Positions 1 to 8,340 of a stretch of 64,000 nucleotides of DNA are shown here, one piece after another (position 1 is the first letter of the stretch; each line of letters opens with the position of its first letter). The stretch is taken from NCBI RefSeq assembly GCF_002008165.1, contig NZ_MRDM01000010.1, forward strand, positions 492,541-556,540, given 5' to 3'. The translations under genes and the position numbers were made by a program. The notes under the pieces are model-generated. The model did no database searches and had not been told where the DNA came from. It saw only the letters and a list, made by a program, of their open reading frames with translations. Source of the stretch: Rhizobium laguerreae (GTDB taxonomy: Bacteria > Pseudomonadota > Alphaproteobacteria > Rhizobiales > Rhizobiaceae).

Positions 1-491
1 GCCAGATCGGTCTGACGATCGAGAAGGCCAATGCCGCCGGCCTCGTCCAGGCCGGCATGATCCTCAAGGAGCTGATCAACCGCGACATCAAGGTCGTCCA
101 TCCCGAGATCCCGGCGATATCGGGCGTCGCCTATGTCATGTTCCGTGATACCGAAGCCGACGGCACGGTGCGCACCTGCACCACCATGTGGCCGGGCCGG
201 GCCGACCGCTCGCCCTGCGGCACCGGCAACTCCGCCAATCTCGCCACGCTTTATGCCCGCGGCAAGGCCAAGGTCGGCGATATCTTCACCTCGAAATCGA
301 TCATCGGCTCCGAATTCGAGGTCGGCCTCCAGGCAGTAACCGAGGTGGCCGGCCGCCCCGCCGTCATCCCCACCATCACCGGCCGCGGCTTCACGTTCGG
401 CCTGACCCAGGTAGCCCTCGACCCCTTTGACCCGCATCCGAACGGTTTTGCGCTGACGGACGTCTGGGGGCCATCGGCTAGGGAGATTTGA
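1..491 (+). CDS. Proline racemase family protein, probable 4-hydroxyproline 2-epimerase (3' part, start outside window)
   Basis: The reading frame is open from base 3 into the window without a start, so only the C-terminal part of about 160 residues is present; the stop is at 489-491. The motif DRSPCGTGNSA, followed by TSKSIIGSEFEVG and a TGRGFTFG segment, is the second active-site half of the proline racemase/hydroxyproline epimerase family. The catalytic Cys of SPCGTG is kept; in trans-3-hydroxyproline dehydratases of this family that residue is Thr, so an epimerase or racemase is favoured. The known role is epimerisation of trans-4-hydroxy-L-proline to the cis-D form during hydroxyproline catabolism. 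The first catalytic Cys lies outside the window, and the exact substrate cannot be decided here. Confidence 0.85.
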   Translation, partial: QIGLTIEKANAAGLVQAGMILKELINRDIKVVHPEIPAISGVAYVMFRDTEADGTVRTCTTMWPGRADRSPCGTGNSANLATLYARGKAKVGDIFTSKSIIGSEFEVGLQAVTEVAGRPAVIPTITGRGFTFGLTQVALDPFDPHPNGFALTDVWGPSAREI

Positions 492-550
492 TCGTTCAGG
501 GTTGATGCCGGAAAGTGCGAGCGGTTTCCCGGACGGTTGGCGCGAATGGC

Positions 551-694
551 TGCCCCTCACCCTAACCCTCTCCCCGTAAAAACGGGGAGAGGGGACGTGC
601 CTTGCGAGAGGCGGGAGAGGAACCGAGAGAGTGCGGCATATGCCCTTCTCCCCGCTTGCGGGGAGAAGGTGGCGGCAGCCGGATGAGGGGCAGC
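551..694. repeat. RIME-like intergenic mosaic palindrome, copy A
   Basis: The element starts with CCCCTCACCCTAACCCTCTC and ends with GGATGAGGGGCA. It contains two strong hairpins: a CTCCCCGT/ACGGGGAG arm near 570-595 and a CTTCTCCCCGC/GCGGGGAGAAG arm near 644-668. The architecture is that of Rhizobium-specific intergenic mosaic elements. Related copies lie at 25763, 30252, 32417, 36843, 46339 and 47729. It fills most of the gap between the epimerase gene and the converging TetR gene; no gene is visible there. Confidence 0.85.
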
Positions 695-782
695 AGCACG
701 CTCCAGCGATCCTACGAAGCTTCCGCGACCGACTGACCAAAGGTGACGCATGAGCATCCGCGTAACGCTATTCGAAATGCGG

Positions 783-1451
783 TCAGCCTTGCCTGCGTTC
801 AGCAGCCCCGGTTCGTGTGTCCCAACCCAGCATGGCCAGCTCGGCGACTGCCTCCAGTTCGCCGCGGGTCGCTCCGTCGCGGGCCAGGATCGACATGCCG
901 TTCTGAACGGTCTGGACGAAGCGGGAGAGCGCATGGACGTCGGTCGAGGCTGGAATTTCGCCTGCTGATATCGCCTGGTTCAGGCGCGCCTTCAGGCGGT
1001 CGAGCGTGATGGCGCGGGCAGTTCGCACGAGTTCGCCAAGTTCCACATGGCCTTCGCTGCCGACCGAGGAGAGCGTCACCATGCAGCCGCGGGGAATATC
1101 CGCGACACAGCCGGTCAGGGCAGCGGCCGAATCCATCAGCAACGACATCACCGCTTCACGCGCCGTGCCCGCGGAAAAGAAGCCTGCCCAGACGAGCGCC
1201 TCGTTGTTATCGCGATAGTGGCGCAGCGCCTCGGCATAGAGCGCCTCCTTCGACACGAATGCCGCGTAAAGGCTCGGTGATCCGATCCCCATCGCCTCGG
1301 TGAGATCGGCAATCGAAGTCGCCTCGAAGCCCTTGATCCAGAACAGCCGGGTCGCTTGCGCCAAGGCTGCTTCCCGGTCGAACGCCCGCGGCCGCCCGCG
1401 ACTGCGGGCAGGGGTTTCGTTGACGTTCGACATCTCATCCGATTTTTGCAT
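783..1451 (-). CDS. TetR/AcrR family transcriptional regulator
   Basis: A 222-residue one-component repressor of usual TetR length. Residues about 18-70 form the N-terminal DNA-binding helix-turn-helix (GRPRAFDREAAL, then TSIADLTEAMGIGSPSLYAAF); the rest is a helical ligand-binding domain with no family-level specificity readable by eye. It is divergent from the short-chain dehydrogenase at 1533, its probable target. The start is uncertain: a TATAAT-like hexamer lies just upstream of the ATG at 1451, so the ATG at 1433 may be the real start. Confidence 0.85.
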   Translation of the reverse strand: MQKSDEMSNVNETPARSRGRPRAFDREAALAQATRLFWIKGFEATSIADLTEAMGIGSPSLYAAFVSKEALYAEALRHYRDNNEALVWAGFFSAGTAREAVMSLLMDSAAALTGCVADIPRGCMVTLSSVGSEGHVELGELVRTARAITLDRLKARLNQAISAGEIPASTDVHALSRFVQTVQNGMSILARDGATRGELEAVAELAMLGWDTRTGAAERRQG

Positions 1452-1519
1452 CGATCATTATATAAACCCATTGACACCCCACCGCAACGTGCCTAGCTAT
1501 TTATGTGTCGATCACTACA
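1448..1519 (+). promoter_or_regulatory. Divergent promoter with two direct operator-like repeats
   Basis: TTGACA at 1471-1476 is followed after 17 nt by TAGCTA at 1494-1499, a plausible sigma-70 promoter for the dehydrogenase at 1533. Two related 16-mers flank it: TGCATCGATCATTATA at 1448-1463 and TGTGTCGATCACTACA at 1504-1519, 12 of 16 positions identical. They are candidate binding sites of the divergent TetR protein. This is inference from position only. Confidence 0.45.
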
Positions 1520-1532
1520 GAAAGAGAAGATC

Positions 1533-2273
1533 ATGACAGAACTGGCTGGAAAGCGTGCCCTCGTCACCGGTGGCTCGCGTGGCATTGGCGCCGCCATCGC
1601 ATTGGCGCTTGCCGACAAGGGGGCTGATGTCGCCATCACCTATGAGCGTTCGGCCGATCGCGCCGCCGAAGTCGTGCAGGCGGTCGAGGGCAAGGGCCGC
1701 AAAGCACTTGCCATTCAGGCCGACAGCGCCGATCCGGCGGCCGTGAAGCGCTCGGTCGACGAGGCGGCCCGGGCACTTGGCGGTCTCGACATTCTCGTCA
1801 ACAATGCAGCAATCGCACTTTACGGTGCGATCGCCGATGTCAGCGTCGAGCAGATCGACGCGCTGCTTGATGTCAATGTGCGGTCGCCTCTGCTCGCTTC
1901 GCAGGCCGCCATTCCCTATCTGCAGGCGGGAGGCCGCGTCATTACGATCGGCTCGGTCGGCGCCGAACGCATCGTCGGTGACACCGGCACGGTCTATTTC
2001 ATGACAAAATCCGCGCTCCACTCATTTACCCGCGGCCTCGCGCGGGAACTCGGATCTCGCGATATCACCGTAAACCTGGTCCAGCCGGGTTCGACCGACA
2101 CCGATATGAATCCCGCCAATGGCGACTTCGCCGACTTCCAGCGTGCCCTGATCCCACTTGGCCGTTACGGTACGCCGGAAGATGTGGCAGCGGCCGTGGC
2201 TTTCCTCGCAAGTCCGGCTGCAAGGCACATCACCGGAACCATCCTCACAGTGGATGGCGGCCTGAATACCTGA
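1533..2273 (+). CDS. Short-chain dehydrogenase/reductase (classical SDR)
   Basis: A 246-residue classical SDR. The N-terminal TGGSRGIG cofactor loop, the NNAA motif, a Ser in TIGSVG and the catalytic YFMTK (YxxxK) are all present, as is the C-terminal TVDGG signature of the FabG-like group. It therefore reduces or oxidises a small carbonyl/alcohol substrate with NAD(P)(H); the substrate cannot be read from the sequence. The start at 1533 is chosen because an AAAGAGAAGA ribosome-binding stretch precedes it; the in-frame ATG at 1503 has none. A TetR gene is divergent. Stand-alone SDRs of this type paired with a TetR gene usually act in xenobiotic or quinone response, which is inference here. 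Confidence 0.88.
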   Translation: MTELAGKRALVTGGSRGIGAAIALALADKGADVAITYERSADRAAEVVQAVEGKGRKALAIQADSADPAAVKRSVDEAARALGGLDILVNNAAIALYGAIADVSVEQIDALLDVNVRSPLLASQAAIPYLQAGGRVITIGSVGAERIVGDTGTVYFMTKSALHSFTRGLARELGSRDITVNLVQPGSTDTDMNPANGDFADFQRALIPLGRYGTPEDVAAAVAFLASPAARHITGTILTVDGGLNT

Positions 2274-2301
2274 ATTGGGATATGTTGCCTCCGGCGCCTG
2301 C

Positions 2302-2336
2302 AAAAGAGGGGGGCGAGCGATGTCGGTCCCTCTTTT
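2302..2336. terminator. Bidirectional terminator-like hairpin
   Basis: AAAAGAGGG at 2302-2310 pairs perfectly with CCCTCTTTT at 2328-2336. It lies between the converging dehydrogenase and TfoX-domain genes, and the terminal T and A runs make it usable in both directions. Confidence 0.6.
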
Positions 2337-2365
2337 CGCCCCGATTGCGAGCGCCGGGCTGGGTA

Positions 2366-2746
2366 TCAGCCAGACGTGGTGGCGGCCTGGAGCGTATCGG
2401 CGAGCCGGTGGCCGGGCGTGGCGGTTGCGTGCAATGCACGCTCCGCGTAGCTGTGCAGCAGCGCGGGATCATCGATCACATGTGCGGGAACGGCGTAGTA
2501 GCGGCGAACCGTGACCGTCCGGCCGGCAGCGCGGTAGCTGAACGGCTCGCAGCCATCTGCCTCGAACTCCGCGCCCATCGCTGCGTCGACGCGGAGATAC
2601 AAAGTGCCCTTCATGACGAACCCGAACTGCGCGCCGTTTCGAACCAGGGCGGAGCCGCCGAAGAAGCGCCTGATATCGATGCATCCGGCTGGGGCAATCT
2701 GGCTCGCAAAGTCGAGCGCCACCTGGCGTGTCGCCTCGCTATTCAT
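2366..2746 (-). CDS. TfoX N-terminal domain protein
   Basis: A 126-residue protein. The segment RRFFGGSALVRNGAQFGFV followed by LYLRVD matches the TfoX N-terminal domain (usually RRMFGG...FG), a small alpha/beta fold. Stand-alone versions are common in proteobacteria and have no settled function; full-length TfoX is a competence regulator in gammaproteobacteria, which should not be carried over. The start at 2746 lies within the end of the preceding SnoaL gene (8-nt overlap), giving translational coupling. It is the last gene of a TetR-SnoaL-TfoX operon. Confidence 0.75.
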   Translation of the reverse strand: MNSEATRQVALDFASQIAPAGCIDIRRFFGGSALVRNGAQFGFVMKGTLYLRVDAAMGAEFEADGCEPFSYRAAGRTVTVRRYYAVPAHVIDDPALLHSYAERALHATATPGHRLADTLQAATTSG

Positions 2747-3101
2747 GGTGCTGCTCCGCCAGAGGATCGAAGAAGCCGGTGATCGCGCCGAGCCGGCCAT
2801 CGGAAATCACCCCGAAGCTCGTGCCGGTCTGCAAGACCCTCTCGTCTTCCTGGCGCAGTGCCCAGCGCGCCAGCGAACGGTCATTATGGTGGAGGACGCT
2901 CAATATCTTGAACCAGCCTCCCGGCATGCTCTCCTTGAAGCCGGCCATGTAAGCCGAGAGACCGGCGCGCCCGGCGATCGTTCCATTCGGGTCGCAATAG
3001 GTCACATCGTCAGCGAGGCAAGCCAGCATTTCCGGCTCGCGAGCGGAAGCATCCAGCGACCAGATGGCTGCATATCGATTCCAGAGGGCCTCAGGTGTCA
3101 T
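2739..3101 (-). CDS. SnoaL-like (NTF2 fold) protein
   Basis: A 120-residue protein with the SnoaL-like/NTF2 pattern: an N-terminal helix with LWNRYAAIWSL, then LADDVTYCDPNGTIAGRAGLSAYM, then a strand-rich half ending in GFFDPL. The fold is a small cone-shaped pocket used by isomerases, hydratases and binding proteins; no catalytic residues can be assigned. It overlaps the upstream TetR gene by 4 nt (ATGA) and the downstream TfoX-domain gene by 8 nt, so the three form a tightly coupled operon. Confidence 0.75.
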   Translation of the reverse strand: MTPEALWNRYAAIWSLDASAREPEMLACLADDVTYCDPNGTIAGRAGLSAYMAGFKESMPGGWFKILSVLHHNDRSLARWALRQEDERVLQTGTSFGVISDGRLGAITGFFDPLAEQHHE

Positions 3102-3679
3102 AACATCGTCTCCAATTGATTGAATTCATCTTCTATCGCCTGCCGCAGCCCGGCCTTGTCGTCACCGCCGCGAATGAGCACGAGAAGACCCTGATAGAAG
3201 GCCAGAAGGCGGGTGGCTGTTCTGTCCGCCTTGGCGCCATCGGCGTCCCGAACGAAGGTCGATGCCTCGGTCAGCCTTGAGCGGAATGTGGTGCGAAGGA
3301 GGCCGAGCGCCGCCTCGACACGGGGGTGCGGATCGGCACCACCGCCGAATTCCACCGCCATATTGGTGATCAGGCAGCCGAGCGAGCCATCGTCGGGCTC
3401 ATGCAGGAGCGAAAGGAACAATTCGCGCAAGCCTTTAAGCCCGCTTCCCGGCGGCGCAAACCGCTCGATCCGTCCCTCCAGCACCGTGCAGTTGTAATGC
3501 CCGAACGCCGCGTCGAAGAGGCCGGCCTTGTCGCCGAAAGCGTGATAGATGCTTCCGCCTTTGAGCCCGGTCGCCTCCTCGAGATCCCGGATCGACGCCC
3601 CTTGATAGCCGTGCTTGCGAAAGATGTGCATCGCCCCCTTCAGCACCGCCTCCTCATCGAATTCCCGCGTTCGGCCCAT
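3098..3679 (-). CDS. TetR family transcriptional regulator
   Basis: A 193-residue TetR protein. It starts MGRTREFDEEAVL and has the helix-turn-helix GASIRDLEEATGLKGGSIYHAFGDKAGLF at about residues 25-53. The sequence after position 60 resembles the C-terminal domain of the NemR/YxaF-type group (PDDGSLGCLITNMAVEFG). It heads the SnoaL-TfoX operon and faces the alpha/beta hydrolase operon at 4093. It may act on its own operon, on the palindrome at 4000-4013, or on both. It is distinct from the TetR at 7719. Confidence 0.88.
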   Translation of the reverse strand: MGRTREFDEEAVLKGAMHIFRKHGYQGASIRDLEEATGLKGGSIYHAFGDKAGLFDAAFGHYNCTVLEGRIERFAPPGSGLKGLRELFLSLLHEPDDGSLGCLITNMAVEFGGGADPHPRVEAALGLLRTTFRSRLTEASTFVRDADGAKADRTATRLLAFYQGLLVLIRGGDDKAGLRQAIEDEFNQLETML

Positions 3680-3960
3680 TGTCGCCCCGATTCTTTATCA
3701 ATTGTTCTAGAATGACTGCTCAAGAATGGAAATGCAACGGTCTCGGTGACTTTCGGCGAAAAATCTCGGCCCGGTCGAGTTCGGTCATCGCCGGCGAGCG
3801 CGGGATCGGCATGTAGCGAGGAGCGACTCGGGCTCATGACGAAGTTTGAAGTGAGAATAGACCATCCCGACCGTGGTGATCTTTGCACCCTTCCTGGCTC
3901 GAGCGATCCGCGTACCAGCCTGCGGGAGATGGTGTTTGATTCGGCTGAGAAAAATTCCGC
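3680..3960. other. Intergenic stretch without recognised gene
   Basis: This is the distal part of the divergent region between the TetR operon and the hydrolase operon. I see no coding signal, repeat or RNA gene. The promoter and operator region begins at 3961. Confidence 0.5.
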
Positions 3961-4016
3961 TTGACAACTTTGATGACGAGTATCATTAATCCTATTATGA
4001 TGACAGTTGTCATTAA
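3961..4016 (+). promoter_or_regulatory. Promoter and operator region of the detoxification operon
   Basis: TTGACA at 3961-3966 is a -35 candidate, with CATTAAT near 3984 as -10. TGATGACGAGTATCATTAAT at 3971-3990 recurs with two mismatches at 8365-8384, there also 9-10 nt after a TTGAC hexamer. A second palindrome, ATGACA-GT-TGTCAT, lies at 4000-4013. The shared element is the likely operator of the TetR protein encoded at 7719; the second palindrome could serve the TetR at 3098. Confidence 0.6.
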
Positions 4017-4092
4017 AATGTAGAGCGACCGAAGCTGGGTGCTTTCTCTCCGACCCAGCCCTGCCGGTTCGGGCCGGATATTGGAGTAAACG

Positions 4093-4956
4093 ATGAACAC
4101 TTCTGTAAGATATCTTCGGTCTGCGACGTGTTATGCCGAGGCGCCCAACCTCTGGATCAATGTTGGGGAAACCCCTTTTGCCTATCGCGACCTTGGCCCC
4201 CAGGGTGGCGTGCCGATCATTCTTCTCAACCATTGGGGCGCGGTGTTGGACAATTTCGATCCCCGCATTGTCGATGGTCTCGCCACCAGGCATCACGTAA
4301 TCGCCACCAATTACAGAGGTATCGGCGCCTCAGGCGGTACGGCCCCTCTGACCATCGACGAGATGGCACGCGACACGATCGCGTTGATCCGAACGCTTGG
4401 GTTCAAAAAAGTCGATCTGCTTGGATTTTCTCTCGGGGGATTTGTCGCGCAGGACATCACGCTGAAAGCCCCCGATCTCGTGCGCAAACTTATTTTAGCC
4501 GGTACCGGCCCCGCCGGAGGCCGGGGCATCGAGAAGGTGGGAGCGATATCCTGGCCACTCATTATCAAAGGTCTGCTGACGTTGCGCGACCCAAAAACCT
4601 ATCTGTTCTTCACGTCTACCGCCAATGGTCGCCAAGCCGCGAAAGCCTTTCTGGATCGACTGAAAGAGCGGAAGGCGGGAAGGGACAAGGGGCCAACTCC
4701 AAGGGCTTTCCTGCGGCAACTCCAGGCGATCAAAGCCTGGGGGCGGCAGGCGCCTCAGGATCTCGACCGTATCACTATCCCGGTCCTGATCGCCAATGGC
4801 GACGATGACATCATGGTTCCGGCCGTCAACAGCGCCGATATGGCTCAGCGCATCCCCGAAGCAGAGCTGGTTGTCTACAAGGACGCCGGGCATGGTGGGA
4901 TTTTCCAGAACTACGCCGATTTCGTGCCGAAGGCTTTGTCCTTCCTTGGCGCCTGA
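4093..4956 (+). CDS. Alpha/beta-fold hydrolase
   Basis: A 287-residue alpha/beta hydrolase. The nucleophile elbow GFSLGG places the Ser near residue 113; the acid is likely in NGDDDIM near 237 and the base is the His of DAGHGG near 265. An oxyanion-type loop NHWGAVLDNFD follows strand 3. The start at 4093 has a TTGGAG ribosome-binding site. It opens a five-enzyme block (oxidoreductase, DUF2147 protein, Old Yellow Enzyme downstream). Ester or C-C bond hydrolysis of a small organic compound is likely; the substrate is unknown. No signal peptide is seen, so it should be cytoplasmic. Confidence 0.88.
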   Translation: MNTSVRYLRSATCYAEAPNLWINVGETPFAYRDLGPQGGVPIILLNHWGAVLDNFDPRIVDGLATRHHVIATNYRGIGASGGTAPLTIDEMARDTIALIRTLGFKKVDLLGFSLGGFVAQDITLKAPDLVRKLILAGTGPAGGRGIEKVGAISWPLIIKGLLTLRDPKTYLFFTSTANGRQAAKAFLDRLKERKAGRDKGPTPRAFLRQLQAIKAWGRQAPQDLDRITIPVLIANGDDDIMVPAVNSADMAQRIPEAELVVYKDAGHGGIFQNYADFVPKALSFLGA

Positions 4957-4989
4957 TACCGCAATAGACTTCGAATTGGAGAAAGCCTC

Positions 4990-5994
4990 GTGAGGGCATT
5001 CGTCGTTGATAAGTACAAGAAGAAGGGCGCTTTGCGTCTGGCCAACCTGCCCGAACCGGAATTGCAGGATAATGATGTCCTGGTCCGGATTCAGGCCACG
5101 GCCGTAAACCTCCTGGACTCCAAGGTCCGGGATGGAGAGTTCAAGCTTATCCTTCCCTATCGCCCACCCTTCGTCCTGGGGCACGACGTTGCCGGAACGG
5201 TCGTCAAAGCCGGATCCGGCGTCAGGCGGTTCAAGGTGGGGGATCAGGTCTATGCACGGCCGCGCGATCATCGGGTCGGCACATTTGCCGAATTCATTGC
5301 CGTCGATGAAGCCGACGTGGCGCTGAAGCCGAACAACCTCAGCATGACGGAAGCGGCGTCCATCCCGCTGGTGGGGCTGACCGCGTGGCAGGCGCTGGTC
5401 GAGGTGGGCAAGGTGAAACCCGGCGAGAAGGTCTTCATCCAGGCCGGTTCCGGCGGGGTCGGGACTTTCGCCATTCAGCTCGGCAAGCATCTCGGCGCGA
5501 CCGTCGCGACGACGACGAGCGCTGGCAATGCCGAGCTGGCCAGAAGCCTCGGGGCGGATGTGGTGATCGATTACAAGACACAGGATTTCGAGAAGGTCTT
5601 GTCGGGTTACGATCTCGTGCTGAACAGCCAGGATCCAAAGACGCTCGAAAAATCCCTGGCTGTGCTGAAGCCGGGCGGCCAGCTCATTTCCATTTCCGGT
5701 CCGCCCGATCCCGCTTTCGCCGGGAAGCTCGGCCTGAACCTGTTTCTGAAACTGGTGCTGCGCCTGCTGAGCCGAGGAGTCCGAAAAAAAGCCAAGCGTC
5801 TCGGCATTCGCTACTCGTTCCTGTTCATGCGCGCCGAAGGGCAGCAATTGGATCAAATCACCTCGCTGATCGAATCGGGCGCGATCCGCCCGGTCGTCGA
5901 CAAGGTGTTCCCGTTTGAGAAGACCGGGGATGCGCTGGCCTATGTCGAGACCGGGCGTGCGAAGGGCAAGGTGGTCATCACGGTCGCAGACTAG
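4990..5994 (+). CDS. NADP-dependent quinone-oxidoreductase-like MDR enzyme
   Basis: A 334-residue medium-chain dehydrogenase/reductase without the zinc-binding Cys clusters. The GroES-like N-terminal half contains PPFVLGHDVAGTVVKAG. The Rossmann half contains QAGSGGVGTFAIQLGKHLGA near residues 153-175 and an ADVVIDYKT segment. It belongs to the QOR/enone-reductase group (alkenal or quinone reduction with NADPH). The start is GTG at 4990 with GGAG at 4978; 33 nt separate it from the hydrolase gene, so the two are probably cotranscribed. Its place beside an Old Yellow Enzyme gene suggests a shared electrophile-detoxification role (inference). Confidence 0.88.
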   Translation: MRAFVVDKYKKKGALRLANLPEPELQDNDVLVRIQATAVNLLDSKVRDGEFKLILPYRPPFVLGHDVAGTVVKAGSGVRRFKVGDQVYARPRDHRVGTFAEFIAVDEADVALKPNNLSMTEAASIPLVGLTAWQALVEVGKVKPGEKVFIQAGSGGVGTFAIQLGKHLGATVATTTSAGNAELARSLGADVVIDYKTQDFEKVLSGYDLVLNSQDPKTLEKSLAVLKPGGQLISISGPPDPAFAGKLGLNLFLKLVLRLLSRGVRKKAKRLGIRYSFLFMRAEGQQLDQITSLIESGAIRPVVDKVFPFEKTGDALAYVETGRAKGKVVITVAD

Positions 5995-6118
5995 AACCCT
6001 TGGAGAGCTCAGCGGCTCACCGGATTTTCATGACCTCTGCGACGCTGGCCCCTTGCCAGCCGACTTTACGCCTATCCAGCAACACACGCGTTCAACGCAA
6101 TTCAAGGAGCTGACAGCA

Positions 6119-6571
6119 TTGCATATATTAAGAAGGTCCACCGTCTTCGCACTCACCGCCGTTGCGGCCCTCATGTCATCGGCGGCATGGGCTGACAATA
6201 GCTCGCCTGTTGGCTTGTGGCGGAATGTCGATGACGTCAGCGGCAAGCCGAGGGCCTTGATCCGAATTACCGAGTCAAATGGCACATTGCAGGGCAGGAT
6301 CGAAAAAGTCTTTCTCGCCGCGAACGAAAGCCCGACCTGCGCGAAATGCGAAGGCGCGCTCAAGAACGCGCCGGTCGTTGGCTTGGTCATCCTGAGCGGC
6401 CTGAAGAAGGACGGCAACGAATATACCGGTGGCCAGATTCTCGATCCAGACAATGGCAAGGTCTACAGCAGCAAGATTTCCGTCACCAACGGCGGCACGA
6501 AGCTCAACGTGCGCGGCTTTATCGGCGTGTCGTTGCTCGGACGTTCACAGGTCTGGGAACGTCAGCAATAA
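6119..6571 (+). CDS. DUF2147 family exported protein
   Basis: A 150-residue protein with an N-terminal signal peptide (HILRRSTVFALTAVAALMSSAAWA, cut likely after AWA) and the DUF2147 pattern: SPVGLWRN...GKPRALIRITESNGTLQGRI, a CAKCEG pair, GLVILSGLKKDGNEYTGGQILDPDNGKVYSSKI, then RGFIGVSLLGRSQVW. The TTG at 6119 is taken as start because AAGGAG lies 9 nt upstream and the signal peptide begins directly after it; the frame is open further upstream without such features. The fold is expected to be a small periplasmic beta-barrel. Function is not established. It sits between two reductase genes of the block. Confidence 0.8.
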   Translation: MHILRRSTVFALTAVAALMSSAAWADNSSPVGLWRNVDDVSGKPRALIRITESNGTLQGRIEKVFLAANESPTCAKCEGALKNAPVVGLVILSGLKKDGNEYTGGQILDPDNGKVYSSKISVTNGGTKLNVRGFIGVSLLGRSQVWERQQ

Positions 6572-6597
6572 TTTCTAACTCTTTGTGAAAGTGACAC

Positions 6598-7692
6598 ATG
6601 ACCAGCAAGACACTCTTTGGGCCCTCGGTACTCGGCTCCCTCACGCTCTCCAACCGCATCGTCATGGCGCCATTGACGCGCAACAGAGCGGGCGCCGGAT
6701 TTATGCCGGGGGATCTCATCGCCGAATATTATGCGCAGCGGGCCTCGGCAGGACTGATCATCTCGGAGGCGACCCAGATTTCGCAGCAGGGTCAAGGCTA
6801 TCAGGACACGCCCGGCATCTACACAGAGGCGCAGATCGACGGCTGGCGTAAGGTGACCGACGCGGTGCATGCCAAGGGCGGCCACATCTTCCTGCAGCTC
6901 TGGCATGTCGGTCGGGTATCGCATGTCGACCTGCAGCCGGATGGGCAGCCCCCGGTGGCGCCTTCCGCCATCAGGGCCGAAACCAAGACGTTTGTAAACA
7001 ACGCCTTCGTGGATGTGTCGGCGCCTCGGGCGCTCGAACCGGGCGAGATCCCCGGCATTATCAAGGATTTCCGTGGCGCCGCCGCCAATGCGATCGCCGC
7101 CGGTTTCGATGGCGTCGAAGTTCACGGCGCCAATGGCTACCTGCTCGACCAGTTCGCCAGGGATGGATCGAACACCCGCGTCGACGCTTATGGCGGCTCG
7201 ATCGAAAACCGCGCCCGGCTGACGCTGGAGGTGACGGCCGCGGTCATCGAGGAAGTTGGAGCGCAGCGAACCGGCGTTCGGATTTCGCCGGTGTCGCCGG
7301 CCAACGGGATCTCCGCAACCGATCCGCAGGCGCAGTTCAACTACATCGTCGAGCAGCTCGACGAGATGGGCATTGCTTACCTCCATGTCGTCGAAGGCGC
7401 GACGGGCGGGGCGCGCGACGTTGCCCCCTTCGACTATGAGGCGCTTCGCCGCAGGTTCAAGAACACTTACATCGCCAACAACGGCTACGATCTGGAACTC
7501 GCGACGGCAAGGCTGGAGCAGGGACTGGCGGATTTGTTCGCCTTCGGCAGGCCGTTCATTGCCAATCCGGATTTTGTCGAACGCCTGAAGGCCGGTGCAC
7601 CGCTGGCCAATCTCGATATGGCGACGCTCTATGGCGGAGGTGCTGCGGGCTACACCGACTATCCCACCATGGCCGCGCCGGTCGACGCCTGA
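6598..7692 (+). CDS. nemA: Old Yellow Enzyme family alkene reductase, N-ethylmaleimide reductase type
   Basis: A 364-residue FMN enzyme of the OYE/NemA family. Landmarks are SNRIVMAPLTRNRA near 18-31, the flavin and substrate segment FLQLWHVGR near 98-106, the active-site VHGANGY with His176, Asn179 and Tyr181, RDGSN with YGGSIENRAR near 189-207, and the C-terminal FGRPFIANPD. It reduces activated C=C bonds (maleimides, enones, nitro esters) with NAD(P)H. The start at 6598 lies 26 nt after the DUF2147 stop. In other bacteria nemA is controlled by a TetR protein (NemR); here a TetR gene converges on it from 8300. Confidence 0.93.
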   Translation: MTSKTLFGPSVLGSLTLSNRIVMAPLTRNRAGAGFMPGDLIAEYYAQRASAGLIISEATQISQQGQGYQDTPGIYTEAQIDGWRKVTDAVHAKGGHIFLQLWHVGRVSHVDLQPDGQPPVAPSAIRAETKTFVNNAFVDVSAPRALEPGEIPGIIKDFRGAAANAIAAGFDGVEVHGANGYLLDQFARDGSNTRVDAYGGSIENRARLTLEVTAAVIEEVGAQRTGVRISPVSPANGISATDPQAQFNYIVEQLDEMGIAYLHVVEGATGGARDVAPFDYEALRRRFKNTYIANNGYDLELATARLEQGLADLFAFGRPFIANPDFVERLKAGAPLANLDMATLYGGGAAGYTDYPTMAAPVDA

Positions 7693-7718
7693 CTGCATGG
7701 GGCCGCCCATGCGCGGCC

Positions 7719-8300
7719 CTATTGGTTGCGCGCGTGATCTCCGATGGCATCACGGCAGTCGGCCCGGCAGGCATCCAGGATTTCATCCGCCAGGGTAGAA
7801 TTGTCCGGGCAGGCTCTCGAAAGGACGATGGCGCCCACGGCCTGAGCAAGGAGGCTGATGGTCAGCGCGCGAGATCCGGCGCCGGAGGCGTGATCGCGCG
7901 CCATGTCGCCCTCGAACGTGCTGAGCAGGTTTTCGATTCCTGCGGCAAAAGCCGATCTCGTCTCATCCGGCAGCCGTGCTGCTTCGCAACTCAGTGCCGC
8001 AGCGGAGCATCCCTGGCCGCGCGCATCCCGGTGCTCGCGCGAGATATAGGCTTCGATGGCGGCAAGCGCATCATATCCTGCGTAGCGTTCCGCGGTCTCG
8101 CCGAAACCCCTGGCGGTCGCCGCTGCGATGAGCTCCTCCTTGGATCGGAAGTGGTTGTAGAAGCCGCCATGAGTGAGCCCGGCACGCTCCATCAGCTCCG
8201 CCACCGCCACGCCATCGTACCCGCGCTCGCGAAACAGTTCGGAAGCGATGGTGATAATCCGCTCGTAGTTTTCCTGCTTTTTTTCCTTGGTGATCCGCAC
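7719..8300 (-). CDS. TetR family transcriptional regulator of the detoxification block
   Basis: A 193-residue TetR protein with GTG start at 8300. The helix-turn-helix is at about residues 27-57 (VAVAELMERAGLTHGGFYNHFRSKEEL). The C-terminal domain carries GCSAAALSCEAARLP, typical of the group of TetR proteins that use a Cys in ligand or redox sensing; the Cys near residue 97 is visible, but its role is inference. The gene converges with nemA and is divergent from the haloacetate-dehalogenase-like gene. A matching operator-like element lies at 8365 and again at 3971, so control of both transcription units is likely. Confidence 0.88.
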   Translation of the reverse strand: MRITKEKKQENYERIITIASELFRERGYDGVAVAELMERAGLTHGGFYNHFRSKEELIAAATARGFGETAERYAGYDALAAIEAYISREHRDARGQGCSAAALSCEAARLPDETRSAFAAGIENLLSTFEGDMARDHASGAGSRALTISLLAQAVGAIVLSRACPDNSTLADEILDACRADCRDAIGDHARNQ

Positions 8301-8340
8301 TTCGCAGCCCTTTCGACGGCCATGCCCAAACTATGATGTC

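Noticed and set aside
3834..4100. Minus-strand open frames across the operator region
   Set aside because: They cross the promoter palindromes, lack ribosome-binding sites and match no family.
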